From the NCBI RefSeq assembly GCF_900129425.1, contig NZ_LT670817.1, positions 7,964,001 to 8,028,000 of the forward strand: a stretch of DNA of 64,000 nt, written 5' to 3'. The stretch's first letter is position 1. Each line of letters begins with the position of its first letter. Below the pieces are notes generated by a model, which saw only the letters and a list, made by a program, of their open reading frames with translations, did not search any database and had not been told where the DNA came from. Below, piece after piece: positions 33,635 to 42,629 of this stretch. The position numbers and the translations under genes were made by a program. Source of the stretch: Bradyrhizobium erythrophlei. GTDB lineage: Bacteria > Pseudomonadota > Alphaproteobacteria > Rhizobiales > Xanthobacteraceae.

Positions 33635-34624
33635 ATGCAATTCGATCAGTTGAACCGACGCGACTTCATCGTGCTGCTCGGTGGCGGCTCGGCCGGGTGG
33701 CCGCTCGTCGCCAATGCCCAGCAGTCGGGAAAGCTATTTAGGCTCGGCTATCTCGCCTTTATCCGGGGCCAGGATTCGGAGACGGTGCTGCAACGGCTGA
33801 GTGAACTGGGCTACAGCGAGGGCCGCAATTTGCGCTTCGATTTGCGTTCCGTCGATGGACAAGCGGAGCGACTGCCGCAACTGGCCGCGGAGTTGGTTCG
33901 AGCAGGCCCGGACGTGTTGATTGCCGGGTTCGGGACACTGGCCGCGAAGGCGGCGAAAGCTGCAACCACAACGATCCCTGTCGTCTTTACAAGCGTCGGC
34001 GATCCTATCGGCGCGGGCCTAGTTGCAAGCCTGAATCGACCGGGCGGAAATGTGACTGGCGTGAGCAGTGAAGCGAGCGATGTTGTCGGCAAGCGGCTGC
34101 AAATCCTGCAGGAGTGCATCCCAGGTAAACTGACCATCGCGGTGTTGGTGAACCCGGACACACCTTTCTCGACGCTCGCGTTGCAGGAGCTCAGGGTAGC
34201 CGCCGACGCGAGGGGGCTGCGCATCCAAGTCTTCGAAGCGAGGACTGCCGACCAAGTTCCAGTTGCCATAGAGGCCGCTAATCAGGCAGGCGCGGCCGGC
34301 CTGATTACGCTGGAAGACCCTTTGATCGTTCGTGTTCGCCATCAAATAGCCGAGCTAGCAGCAAAGGCTCGGCTGCCGGCCGTCTACGCAAATAGGGCAT
34401 TTGCAGAGGCGGGTGGGCTCATGTCGTATGGGGTGGATCGGCGCCAGCTCTATCGTCACGCCGCCGAGTACGTGGACAAGATCCTGAAAGGCGCAAAGCC
34501 AGCGGACCTGCCGGTCGAGCAGCCTACGCAATTCGAATTCGTTATCAATCTCAAAGCAGCTCAGTCACTCGGTCTCACAGTCCCGAATACGCTTCTTGTT
34601 AACGCCGATCAGGTGATCGAGTGA
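33635..34624 (+). CDS. ABC-type substrate-binding protein (PF04392), paralog 1
   Basis: The 329-aa product has the leader NRRDFIVLLGGGSAGWPLVA with a twin-arginine motif, then the two-lobed periplasmic fold of the ABC_sub_bind family (FRLGYLAF at the first strand, SVGDPIGAGLVASLNRPGGNVTG at the hinge, VEQPTQFEFVINLKAAQSLG and LLVNADQVIE at the C-terminus). Three paralogs follow within 5 kb. No permease or ATPase gene is nearby, so the transporter partner must be elsewhere or absent. The ligand is unknown. Confidence 0.82.
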   Translation: MQFDQLNRRDFIVLLGGGSAGWPLVANAQQSGKLFRLGYLAFIRGQDSETVLQRLSELGYSEGRNLRFDLRSVDGQAERLPQLAAELVRAGPDVLIAGFGTLAAKAAKAATTTIPVVFTSVGDPIGAGLVASLNRPGGNVTGVSSEASDVVGKRLQILQECIPGKLTIAVLVNPDTPFSTLALQELRVAADARGLRIQVFEARTADQVPVAIEAANQAGAAGLITLEDPLIVRVRHQIAELAAKARLPAVYANRAFAEAGGLMSYGVDRRQLYRHAAEYVDKILKGAKPADLPVEQPTQFEFVINLKAAQSLGLTVPNTLLVNADQVIE

Positions 34625-34921
34625 ACGAAAGTTTGCTGCGGCGCATTAGTCCGGAAGTGGCACTTTTCCGTAGGACCGTTTTGACCCCAGAACAGACAGA
34701 CGGAGTGTCCTACCTCGGATTTGAGCCGCGATAATCGAAAGTAATCCAGCGTTCGTCCACATGTCTCGTTAGATCGTCGAGGTACGGCTAGATCGACCAA
34801 ATTCTCCCGAAGCGGTCTTTCGGTCTCAGCCCTATGGGACCGCCAGCAACCTTTCGCTCGACGCCGAGTTTTACAAGCCTAGATGTGGGAATTGCAGAGG
34901 CGTGATCTCCAGGGCGCATTT

Positions 34922-35893
34922 ATGAAGCGACGCGAGTTTTTAGGCACGATTTTGGCTGTGCCGCTTTGCTACCGCTCGGCATTGGCGGAGGGAAAAATCA
35001 GACGGGTTGGCTACCTCTCCGCGGGTTCCCCGGTCACTGATGACTCGCCGACCTCCGGTCCGGTGATCGACGGGCTCAAACGTCTCGGTTGGGTAGAGGG
35101 CCGCACGATCCACTTCGAACGGCGTGCTGCCGAAGGCCAAATCGATCGTTTGCCATCGCTCGTCAGCGACCTTATAGCCGTCGGCGTGGAAGCGATCCTC
35201 ACGTCAGGATTTCCCGCCATCGCTGCATGCAAGGGCGCACCAGTTCCAGCCATCGCCTCGGGCGCCGGCGATCTGGTTTCACTCGGGCTGATCGAGAGCC
35301 TTCGCCAGCCGGGTGGCAACATCACAGGGATTTCGGATCTGGCTGGCGAATTGGCGCCGAAGCGGCTGGCCATTCTCAAGGAAGCGCTACCCTCCATCCG
35401 CCGCGTTGCCATGCTTTGGAACGATGGAGACCGCGCGATGGGCCAGCGTTACGAGCTCTCAGCTGCATCAGCAGGTACGCTGGCAATTAGCGTACAACCG
35501 CTTCCAGTACGCGAGCCGGAAGACTTTTCCGAAGCCTTCGCAGCGATGGATCGGGAAAGGCCGGATGCCGGGTTTATGGTGGTCGACGGACTGACCGGTC
35601 TGAACCGCAAACGCGTCATCGAATTTGCCGGATCGCACCGCATTCCATTTATGTACGAAGGTGACTTCATCGTTCGGGACGGCGGTCTCGTCTCTTACGG
35701 TCCGGACCTCACCGAGGTCGGTGAACGACAGGCTTCGTTGCTCGACAAAATCCTGCATGGTGCGAACGCTGGCGAATTACCTTTCGAGCGGCCGACGAGG
35801 TTCACGCTCGCGGTGAACTTGAAAACAGCCGCCAAGCTCAGCCTCAAGCTGCCTCCCGCGCTACTGGTTCGCGCCGATGAAGTGATCGAGTGA
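34922..35893 (+). CDS. ABC-type substrate-binding protein (PF04392), paralog 2
   Basis: The ATG at 34922 (MKRREFLGTILAVPLCYRSA) supplies the twin-arginine leader; the longer frame adds 13 residues without purpose. Family motifs are present: IRRVGYLSAGSP, SLGLIESLRQPGGNITGIS, FERPTRFTLAVNLKTAAKLS and LLVRADEVIE. It differs more than the others in the middle domain. The stop overlaps a GTG upstream of paralog 3, suggesting one transcript. Confidence 0.8.
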   Translation: MKRREFLGTILAVPLCYRSALAEGKIRRVGYLSAGSPVTDDSPTSGPVIDGLKRLGWVEGRTIHFERRAAEGQIDRLPSLVSDLIAVGVEAILTSGFPAIAACKGAPVPAIASGAGDLVSLGLIESLRQPGGNITGISDLAGELAPKRLAILKEALPSIRRVAMLWNDGDRAMGQRYELSAASAGTLAISVQPLPVREPEDFSEAFAAMDRERPDAGFMVVDGLTGLNRKRVIEFAGSHRIPFMYEGDFIVRDGGLVSYGPDLTEVGERQASLLDKILHGANAGELPFERPTRFTLAVNLKTAAKLSLKLPPALLVRADEVIE

Positions 35894-35934
35894 GCACTCC
35901 GTTGTCGAGGCAGGCTCGGATAGGAGGGAAACTC

Positions 35935-36915
35935 GTGAAGCGGCGGGAATTCATCGCTCTACTCGGCGGTGCAGCGGCTTGGCCCCTATCGGCGCGCGCC
36001 GAGCCGGCGATGCCGACCATTGGCTATATTGGAAGCGAGACGCCGGAGCTGTTCGCCGACCGCCTGGACGCCTTCCGCCAGGGCCTTGCTGCCGCCGGGT
36101 ATGAGGAGGGGCGCAACGTCCGGATCGAATTTCGCTGGGCCGAGGGGCGCAACGATCGGTTTCCTGCCCTGGCAGCCGATCTGGTTAGCCGCCAAGTGGC
36201 CCTCATCGCCGCACCGGGCAGCACGCCGGCGGCACTGGCGGCGAAGGAGGCGACCGCGACGATTCCGATTGTCTTCGCGATCGGCGGTGATCCCGTTTCC
36301 CTCGACCTCGTTGCCAGTCTCAGTCGGCCCCGCGGTAACGTGACCGGCGCGACCAGCTTGAACGTCGAAGTCGGACCGAAACGGCTGGAGCTGCTGCAGG
36401 AACTGGTTCCCGGCGCGCGCATTGTCGGCCTGCTCGTCAACCCGACCAATCCGAAGCTTGCCGAGGCCCAGTCGAGAGACGGCGAGGCAGCCGCGCGCAG
36501 TTACGGTGTGCAGATACATGTCCTCCGCGCCAGTAGCGAAAGCGAGTTCGAGCCGGATTTCGCGGCCTTGGCCCCGCTCGGAGCCGGAGCCCTCGTGATC
36601 GGCAACGACGCCCTGTTCCTTAGCGAGAGCCGCCGCTTGGCTACACTGGCGATCCGCTACGCGATGCCCACCATCCACCAGAGTCGCGCGTTCGCCGCGG
36701 CAGGCGGCCTAGCGAGCTACGGCGGCAGCGTGGCGGAGGCGCACCGCAACGCCGGGGTCTATGCCGGCCGGATACTGAAGGGCGAACGCCCGGCCGATCT
36801 GCCCGTCGTGCAGTCCACGAAAATTGAGCTGACCGTCAATCTCAGAGCCGCCAAGGCGCTCGGACTCGCCGTGCCGGAATTGCTGCTTGCCCGCGCCGAC
36901 GAGGTGATCGAATAG
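35935..36915 (+). CDS. ABC-type substrate-binding protein (PF04392), paralog 3
   Basis: The GTG at 35935 is preferred since AGGAGGGAAACTC directly precedes it; the earlier GTG at 35890 overlaps the previous stop. The leader is VKRREFIALLGGAAAWPLSA with the twin arginines, followed by FRWAEGRNDRFPALAADLVS and SLSRPRGNVTGATSLNVEVG. An IS110-family element has inserted about 15 bp after its stop. Confidence 0.82.
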   Translation: MKRREFIALLGGAAAWPLSARAEPAMPTIGYIGSETPELFADRLDAFRQGLAAAGYEEGRNVRIEFRWAEGRNDRFPALAADLVSRQVALIAAPGSTPAALAAKEATATIPIVFAIGGDPVSLDLVASLSRPRGNVTGATSLNVEVGPKRLELLQELVPGARIVGLLVNPTNPKLAEAQSRDGEAAARSYGVQIHVLRASSESEFEPDFAALAPLGAGALVIGNDALFLSESRRLATLAIRYAMPTIHQSRAFAAAGGLASYGGSVAEAHRNAGVYAGRILKGERPADLPVVQSTKIELTVNLRAAKALGLAVPELLLARADEVIE

Positions 36916-37008
36916 GTTGATCACTTCCGTTAATGGGATGGCCCGGCCGTGCTCAGCGGTTGCTGGACTGTGGCTGGGAGGCGTGAAGCAAAGCTCAAGG
37001 AGCATGCA

Positions 37009-38064
37009 ATGCGCACATCTCAGAAGATAACTGGAATCGTCGCCACGATCGGGCTCGACATCGGCGAGAACACCTTCCACCTCGTTGGCTTTGACCAGCG
37101 GGCTGCCATCATTCTGCAGCAGAAGGTGTCACGCAGTCAGCTCGAACGCCGTGTCGCCAATACTCCACGTTGCCTGATCGGCATGGAGGCCTGCTCGGGC
37201 TCCCATCACATCGGTCGGCGGCTGGCTGAGATCGGCCACGATGTGCGTCTGATCCCGGCCCAGTACGTGAAGCCGTTCCTCAAAGGGCACAAGAACGACT
37301 ACCGCGATGCCGAGGCGATCGCGGAGGCAGTGCAGCGGCCCACCATGCACTTCGTGACGATCAAGACGCCGGAACAGATGGATTTGCTGGCTTTGCATCG
37401 CGTGCGCTCACGCCTTGTCGGACGGCGGACGGGCGTGATCAACCAAATCCGCAGCTTCCTCATCGAGCGCGGCATCACGGTGCGTCAGGGCCCGATGCCC
37501 TTGCGCAAGGCGCTATCGGAAATTCTAGGCTCAGACACTGGCGCGCTTTCGCCCAGAATGGTTGGCCTCATCGCTGACCTGGCCCAAGACTGGCGTCGGC
37601 TTGACGAGCGCATTGCAGCCGTGTCGGCCGAAATCGAAGCGCTGGCGGAGCAAGACCACAGTTGTCAGCGCCTGATGACCGTACCTGGGGTCGGGCCGAT
37701 CATCTCGAGCGCCGTGGTGGCGGCGATCGGCAACGGCACCGGATTCAAGCAGGGCCGCGACTTTGGCGCTTGGCTGGGGCTCGTGCCGAAGCAGGAGTCG
37801 ACGGGGGATCGCACAATCCTGGGCAAGATCTCCAAGCGCGGCAACAAGTACCTGAGAACACTGTTCGTGCAGGCCGCGCACGTCGTTCTCGAGCGGCGGC
37901 CGAGCGCAGCGATGCGGGGGTTGTGGCCCGGGGCCGAGCAAGCTTCAAAACGGCTGCACCGCAACATGCTGGCGATCGCGCTCGCCAACAAGCTCGCCCG
38001 CATCGCCTGGGCGGTTCTCGCGCGCGGTGGCACCTATCAACCGAGGATCACCCATGCAGCATGA
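37009..38064 (+). CDS. IS110-family transposase (copy C)
   Basis: The ATG at 37009 follows CAAGGAGCATGCA. The 351-aa product shows the DEDD core (TIGLDIGENTFHLVGFD, LIGMEACSGSHHIGRRL, KNDYRDAEAIAEA) and the C-terminal domain (MTVPGVGPIISSAVVAAIGN, QGRDFGAWLGLVPKQESTGD, LGKISKRGNKYLRTLFVQAA). It is only distantly related to the A and B transposases. The frame is complete. Confidence 0.88.
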   Translation: MRTSQKITGIVATIGLDIGENTFHLVGFDQRAAIILQQKVSRSQLERRVANTPRCLIGMEACSGSHHIGRRLAEIGHDVRLIPAQYVKPFLKGHKNDYRDAEAIAEAVQRPTMHFVTIKTPEQMDLLALHRVRSRLVGRRTGVINQIRSFLIERGITVRQGPMPLRKALSEILGSDTGALSPRMVGLIADLAQDWRRLDERIAAVSAEIEALAEQDHSCQRLMTVPGVGPIISSAVVAAIGNGTGFKQGRDFGAWLGLVPKQESTGDRTILGKISKRGNKYLRTLFVQAAHVVLERRPSAAMRGLWPGAEQASKRLHRNMLAIALANKLARIAWAVLARGGTYQPRITHAA

Positions 38065-38100
38065 CAAAGGCCTCGCTCAGGTTCACCAAGGAGATGCCCG

Positions 38101-38330
38101 CCATCCCCTCTCCGCCACCATCACTCGCCTCATTGGGCGAGCGAGCGACGGTGGCTCCGAGGGGATGGCTTCACGTGATCCGGCTGACGTCAAACCTCAG
38201 AACGGAGACTGAGTACCCACCGAAGTCTGCGAGATGGAATGAAGAGATGGACGAACGGTCTGCCCGGCGCAACCAAGAGACTGGGTGCCATGATGGCCCA
38301 ACGAGGTCTTTCCGCTAGTCAGCCTCGGAT
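38101..38330 (+). ncRNA. Candidate bridge/seek RNA of IS110 copy C
   Basis: Directly after the transposase gene a 68-nt hairpin is readable: CCATCCCCTC (38101-38110) pairs with GAGGGGATGG (38159-38168), and GCCACC with GGTGGC inside it. Farther on, GGTGCCA (38284-38290) is the exact complement of the right flank TGGCACC (38458-38464), and TTCCGCTA (38310-38317) matches the left flank TTCCGTTA (36925-36932) at 7 of 8. The two guide segments are 26 nt apart, as in copies A and B. Confidence 0.5.
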
Positions 38331-38627
38331 GCGCGCGGATACCCATGATGGCCCGGAGCAAATGCTCCACGTTAGAGGCCTGATACATTGTTGCAGCTCT
38401 CACGTTCGTCGGTCTTGGAGCTTCTGTCTTGCAACGCACGGCCCGGGCCATAGAATGTGGCACCTTCGTGCCGACGGACTCCGAGAATTTCTGTTTATCG
38501 CGGTAGACCGAAAGTCGTCGGCAGCGGGTGAAAATGGCGCTTTTGATCTTGAGCGGACATTAAGCAGTTGGTCTAGCCAAGTCATTGCGAACGGTTACAA
38601 TGCTGAACTCTGAGCTTGGGGGAGGAC

Positions 38628-39605
38628 ATGAGGCGGCGCGAGTTCATCACGCTTGTTGGCCGCGCGGCCACTGCTTGGCCGATTGCGACACGAGCGGAGC
38701 AACCAGCAAGGCTACCGACCATCGGTCTCTTAGGCTCGGCTCCTTCGGTCTCGGCCGAATGGGTCGCCGCTTTTGTGCAGCGGTTGAGCGAACTCCGGTG
38801 GGTCGTTGGGAGTACCGTCGCCATCGAATATCGCTGGGCGGAGGGGCGCAATGATCGGTTCGCCGAGTTCGCGGCTGAGTTCGTCCGGCTTAAGGTCGAT
38901 GCCATTGTCCTCGGGGGAACGCAGGCGGCCCTTGCGGCGATGCAGCTAACATCGGTCATTCCGATCGTCTTCGTAGCGGTTGGTGATCCGGTTGCCAGCG
39001 GTCTCGTTGTATCCTTGGCGCGGCCGGGAGGTAACGTCACCGGCTTGTCGAACCAGACCAGAGACCTTGCCGGAAAGCGGATCGAAATTTTGCGCGAGGT
39101 CATACCTGGCCTTCGCCGACTGGCAATTCTGGCGAATGTTGAGAACGTCGCCGTGGTACTGGAAATGCGCGACGCTCACGCGGCAGCCCGAACGCTCGGA
39201 TATGAGGTGATTGCAATGGAAATCCGACGAGCCGAGGATATCGCAGCTGCTTTCGGGACGATGAGCGATCGCGCAGACGCAATTTACGTCGTGATCGATC
39301 CGCTCGTGAACACTAATCGACTCTATATAAATGATTTGGCGCTTAGTGTGCGCATGCCAACCATGCACGGTGGCCGGGAGGGAGTCGAAGCAGGCGGTCT
39401 GATATCTTATGGGCCGAACTTTCCCGAGCTATGGCGGCGGTCTGCGGAATACATCGACAAGATATTGCGAGGGGTTAAGCCGGCTGACATTCCGGTCGAG
39501 CAGCCGACCAAGTTTGATCTGGTTATCAATCTCAAGACTGCGAAGGCGCTTGGTCTCACCGTGCCGGCGCCACTGCTCACCCGTGCCGACGAGGTGATCG
39601 AATAG
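38628..39605 (+). CDS. ABC-type substrate-binding protein (PF04392), paralog 4
   Basis: The ATG at 38628 follows GGGGGAGGAC. The leader MRRREFITLVGRAATAWPIA has twin arginines; then LPTIGLLGSAPSVSAEWVAA, EYRWAEGRNDRFAEFAAEFV, SLARPGGNVTGLSNQTRDLA and the shared C-terminal VEQPTKFDLVINLKTAKALG. It was probably contiguous with paralog 3 before IS110 copy C inserted. IS110 copy B inserted 35 bp after its stop. Confidence 0.82.
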   Translation: MRRREFITLVGRAATAWPIATRAEQPARLPTIGLLGSAPSVSAEWVAAFVQRLSELRWVVGSTVAIEYRWAEGRNDRFAEFAAEFVRLKVDAIVLGGTQAALAAMQLTSVIPIVFVAVGDPVASGLVVSLARPGGNVTGLSNQTRDLAGKRIEILREVIPGLRRLAILANVENVAVVLEMRDAHAAARTLGYEVIAMEIRRAEDIAAAFGTMSDRADAIYVVIDPLVNTNRLYINDLALSVRMPTMHGGREGVEAGGLISYGPNFPELWRRSAEYIDKILRGVKPADIPVEQPTKFDLVINLKTAKALGLTVPAPLLTRADEVIE

Positions 39606-39724
39606 GGCGCGGTTTGTTGCGGTGCATGAGTCCGTCCATGATGCTGTGGACGGCTCCTCCACCGGCACGTGAGTGCCACGGATGTGGGCCTTGTTAAGGC
39701 TCCCACGATTCAGAGGAGCGAGCC

Positions 39725-40756
39725 ATGCAGACGGTCACGACAATCGGTTTCGACATCGCCAAGTCAGTTTTCCAGGTGCACGGAGTTGATACCATCGGCC
39801 AGGTAGTAATCCGACGCCAGTTGAAGCGTCGCCACGTGCTGGCGTTCTTCGAGAAACTGCCGCCATGCCTGGTTGGCATTGAGGCTTGCGCGTCGTCTCA
39901 CCATTGGTCGCGCGAGCTGCAGGCGCTTGGCCATACCGTACGATTGATGGCGCCGGCTTACGTTAAGCCCTACGTCAAACGGCAGAAGAATGACATGGCC
40001 GACGCAGAAGCGATTTGCGAGGCGGTCGCCAGAGCCAACATGCGGTTCGTGCCAACCAAGAATCCCGAACAGCAGAGCTGCCTGATGCTTCACCGTACTC
40101 GCCATCTATTCATCCGCCAGCAGACTGCGCTGATCAATTCAATCCGAGCGCATTTCGCCGAGTTCGGCATTGTCGCACCGGTCGGGCGCAAAGGGGTCAC
40201 GGAACTGTTGCGCGTTGTTGCCGACCCGAATGACAAGCGACTGCCGGAGGCTGCCCGTGCCTGCCTTGCCGCGCTCGGTACTCAGCTACTCGCCCTCAAG
40301 GAGCAGATTTTGGAGTTCGATCGAATGATCCTGACCTGGCATCGGTCCAACCAGACGAGTAAGCGCCTTCATTACATTCCCGGGGTTGGCCCGATGCTGG
40401 CGACGGCGCTGGTTGCGAGTGTTGCCGATCCCAGAACCTTCCGCTCCGGACGTAACTTCTCCGCCTGGATTGGGCTCGTTCCCAAACAGCACTCAAGTGG
40501 GGGCAAGGAGCGGCTCGGCAGCATCAGTAAACAGGGTGATCGCTATCTGCGGAGCCTCTTCGTGGCCGGAGCACTCGCCGTCATCCGCTATGCCAAGATC
40601 CATGGCACCGGGCATCGGCCCTGGCTCACGGCATTGCTAGGCCGACGCCCTACCAAGGTCGCCGCCATCGCGCTCGCCAACAAGATCGCGCGGATGGCCT
40701 GGGCCATGATGGCCAAGGGGGAGCGCTACAAACAACCCGCAGCGCTTGCGCGGTAA
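39725..40756 (+). CDS. IS110-family transposase (copy B)
   Basis: 343 aa, colinear with the copy A transposase and clearly its close relative (both start MQTVTTIG and share FRSGRNFSAWIG and KQGDRYLR). All DEDD residues are kept (FDIAKSVFQVHG, LVGIEACASSHHWSREL, KNDMADAEAICEA). The frame is intact. The start follows CAGAGGAGCGAGCC. Confidence 0.9.
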   Translation: MQTVTTIGFDIAKSVFQVHGVDTIGQVVIRRQLKRRHVLAFFEKLPPCLVGIEACASSHHWSRELQALGHTVRLMAPAYVKPYVKRQKNDMADAEAICEAVARANMRFVPTKNPEQQSCLMLHRTRHLFIRQQTALINSIRAHFAEFGIVAPVGRKGVTELLRVVADPNDKRLPEAARACLAALGTQLLALKEQILEFDRMILTWHRSNQTSKRLHYIPGVGPMLATALVASVADPRTFRSGRNFSAWIGLVPKQHSSGGKERLGSISKQGDRYLRSLFVAGALAVIRYAKIHGTGHRPWLTALLGRRPTKVAAIALANKIARMAWAMMAKGERYKQPAALAR

Positions 40757-40772
40757 CGACATCGCGCCGGAG

Positions 40773-40927
40773 AACCGGCGTGATGTGAAGGTTGGGAGGG
40801 CGAACAGCACGTAATGCAGAGCCGGTCGATCCGGCGATCAGGACAACCCACTTGTGCCATCGCATCATCGAATGCGGGTTGTTGACCAAGACCTGATCCG
40901 CGGAGGGCATTATGGCCAGCGGTCATG
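40773..40927 (+). ncRNA. Candidate bridge/seek RNA of IS110 copy B
   Basis: The scaffold (40773-40854 and 40890-40926) is identical to copy A, while the 35-nt window 40855-40889 differs. TTGTGCCAT (40852-40860) is the exact complement of the right flank ATGGCACAA at 41053-41061. The segment at the left-guide position (GTTGTTGAC, 40878-40886) matches the left flank GTCCATGAT only at 5 of 9. Confidence 0.62.
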
Positions 40928-41054
40928 TGAACCGCACCCAAAGGCCGAACACATGGCAGCACCGACCAAGCCTGCGACGTGAAGAAAGTCCTTGCCAATC
41001 CGGAGCCGTCCACACATGAAGAAAGTCCTTGCCAATCCGGAGCCGTCCACACAT

Positions 41055-41736
41055 GGCACAAAGCGGACGTGCCCGTCGCCTCGGTGAATGTCCGCTGTTG
41101 CGAAAGTTTGCGGATGCCGGCCCCATGAAGGTGGCGCGGCGCGCACCGGGGGCTGGCGTACGCAAACCTTCACATAAGCGGAAGTCGTCACGCAGAACGC
41201 CAGCCTTGCATGGGGCCACCGTTGTCAAGAGACGCGTCACGAGGTTGCATTGGGCATGGCAGGCTCTTTTGCTCGGTTGCGCTGAGCGGTCAAAGCCCCA
41301 GAGCCGCGTGCGGCGCGCCGAAGGCGCGGGGCTTGACCGCGAATGCGCAGACCGAGCTACCATAGTCGTCGCCGCGACGCGCGAATTTCGTCGGGCCCGT
41401 CCGATCGACGATGGATCTCTATTTTGTAGAATTTCCTTTCATCAATATTGAGTGATGGTGTCTGAAGATCGGAACGATGGCATCCGAGGGGAGCTCGCGA
41501 TCGGGGCGCGGAGGTCCGCGCCACAGCCTTGTATTCGGTCGATCCGTGAGGATCACACCATGATGCAGTCATACGCATCGGCGGCAAAGCTCCGGGGCGG
41601 CGGGCCCATCCTTCACAGCGGCCTTGGAAAGCCATGGTTTGCCGTCGGGTCACCACCACCTCGGATTCATCGGCAGACCCCTGGTAGAGGCTGCCAAAAC
41701 AGTTGTTCCTGTTGGCCCTCTCTTCCGTGCCGACGC
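41055..41736. other. Degenerate region between IS110 elements
   Basis: No intact gene. It contains one copy of a 40-bp direct repeat (41168-41207) and inverted GGCCCCATG / CATGGGGCC segments (41122-41130, 41209-41217). It probably contains the 3' non-coding end of the damaged IS110 element encoded on the reverse strand from 42519. Confidence 0.4.
41168..41207. repeat. 40-bp direct repeat, first copy
   Basis: Begins CTTCACATAAGCGGAAGTCG and ends CGCCAGCCTT; the same 40 bp occur at 42590-42629 in the same orientation, so they flank the damaged IS110 transposase. Confidence 0.7.
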
Positions 41737-42519
41737 TCACGACGCTGGACGTAGGACGACGCCCTGCGGAACCTCGCCGCCGGTGACCAGGCGCCAGAGG
41801 GCGATCAGTAGTTTGCGCGCCAGCGCCACGATCATCGCCTTGCGCGTTCCGCCGCGTCCATCAGCCGTTCGTGCCGCAAACCATTGGGCCAGGCCACTGG
41901 CCTTTTGAAACCTGAGAAAACGCCAAGCCAGCTGGATCATGCCACACCTGACGCGGGCGTTGCCGGCGCGCGCAAGGCCCCGTTCGCGTCGACGGCTGCC
42001 GCTCTCGTCGGGCGAGCCGGTAAGGCCGGCGTATCGGGCGACCGCCCTGCGATCGCGCCAGTGGCGCGAGAAGATCTCGTCGACCAGCAAATGCCGTCTC
42101 TCACCGCGCAACCATCCGCGAAAGGCCCGCATCAGAAGTTCCGTGTCGAGGCAATCGGTCTTCGCGCGCCGGTGTTCGCGCGACACCGCAATGCTCGTGG
42201 GATGGATGACGTAAGTCTCGACGTCGCGCCCCAGCAGCCAACGCGCGAGCCAGAAGCCGTCGCGGCCAGCCTCATAGGCGACGACGATGCGATTAATATC
42301 GCGTCCAGCCCAGTTCGCTTCATTCCGCCAACGTTGCAACAGCTTCAGCAGGGCTTCCTTGTCGGCATCGAGCTTCTTAAGAGGCTGGCGTTCGACGCCG
42401 GGAATAACCGCGGCAACGAGCCACTTGGTTTGGCTCATCTCGATCACAGCGATGATCGTGCTATCCTGCTCGAGGGTGGTGAGGGATCTGCTCGGGTCAA
42501 AGAGAAAGTTCTGCGACAT
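41737..42519 (-). pseudogene. IS110-family transposase with a large internal deletion
   Basis: The ATG at 42519 starts MSQNFLFDPSRSLTTLEQDS; the N-terminal DEDD part is readable (VAYEAGRDGFWLARWLLG, AKTDCLDTELLMRAF) and jumps after GWLRGERRHLLVDE directly into the C-terminal part (RRAVARYAGLTGSPDESGSR, GMIQLAWRFLRFQ). About 140 residues normally present between them are missing, though the frame is kept. Related full-length members have about 400 residues, by recollection. It is a dead element. Confidence 0.68.
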
Positions 42520-42589
42520 GGGGCACTCCGTCGGTGGCCGATGAAACTGCGCCGAAGGTGCCATGCCCTCGCCGCTCGCCCCATAGCAT

Positions 42590-42629
42590 CTTCACATAAG
42601 CGGAAGTCGTCACGCAGAACGCCAGCCTT
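42590..42629. repeat. 40-bp direct repeat, second copy
   Basis: Same sequence and orientation as 41168-41207. Confidence 0.7.

Larger units (their letters stand above)
36932..38457 (+). mobile_element. IS110-family element, distinct type (copy C)
   Basis: Subterminal inverted repeats ATGGCCCGGCCGTGC (36938-36952) and GCACGGCCCGGGCCAT (38436-38451) match except for one extra base. A transposase gene lies close to the left end and about 370 nt of non-coding sequence follows it. It sits between substrate-binding paralogs 3 and 4. The boundaries are set by the guide/flank argument and could be off by a few bases. Confidence 0.65.
39641..41054 (+). mobile_element. IS110-family (IS1111-type) element, copy B, with duplicated right end
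   Basis: TGTGGACGGCTCC (39645-39657) and GGAGCCGTCCACA are the ends, as in copy A, but the right end occurs twice (41002-41014 and 41039-41051) as a 37-bp tandem unit. The flanks read GTCCATG before the element and GGCACAA after the second right end. The left flank resembles the 3' flank of paralog 1 (34622-34655), which serves as an unoccupied relative. Confidence 0.78.
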
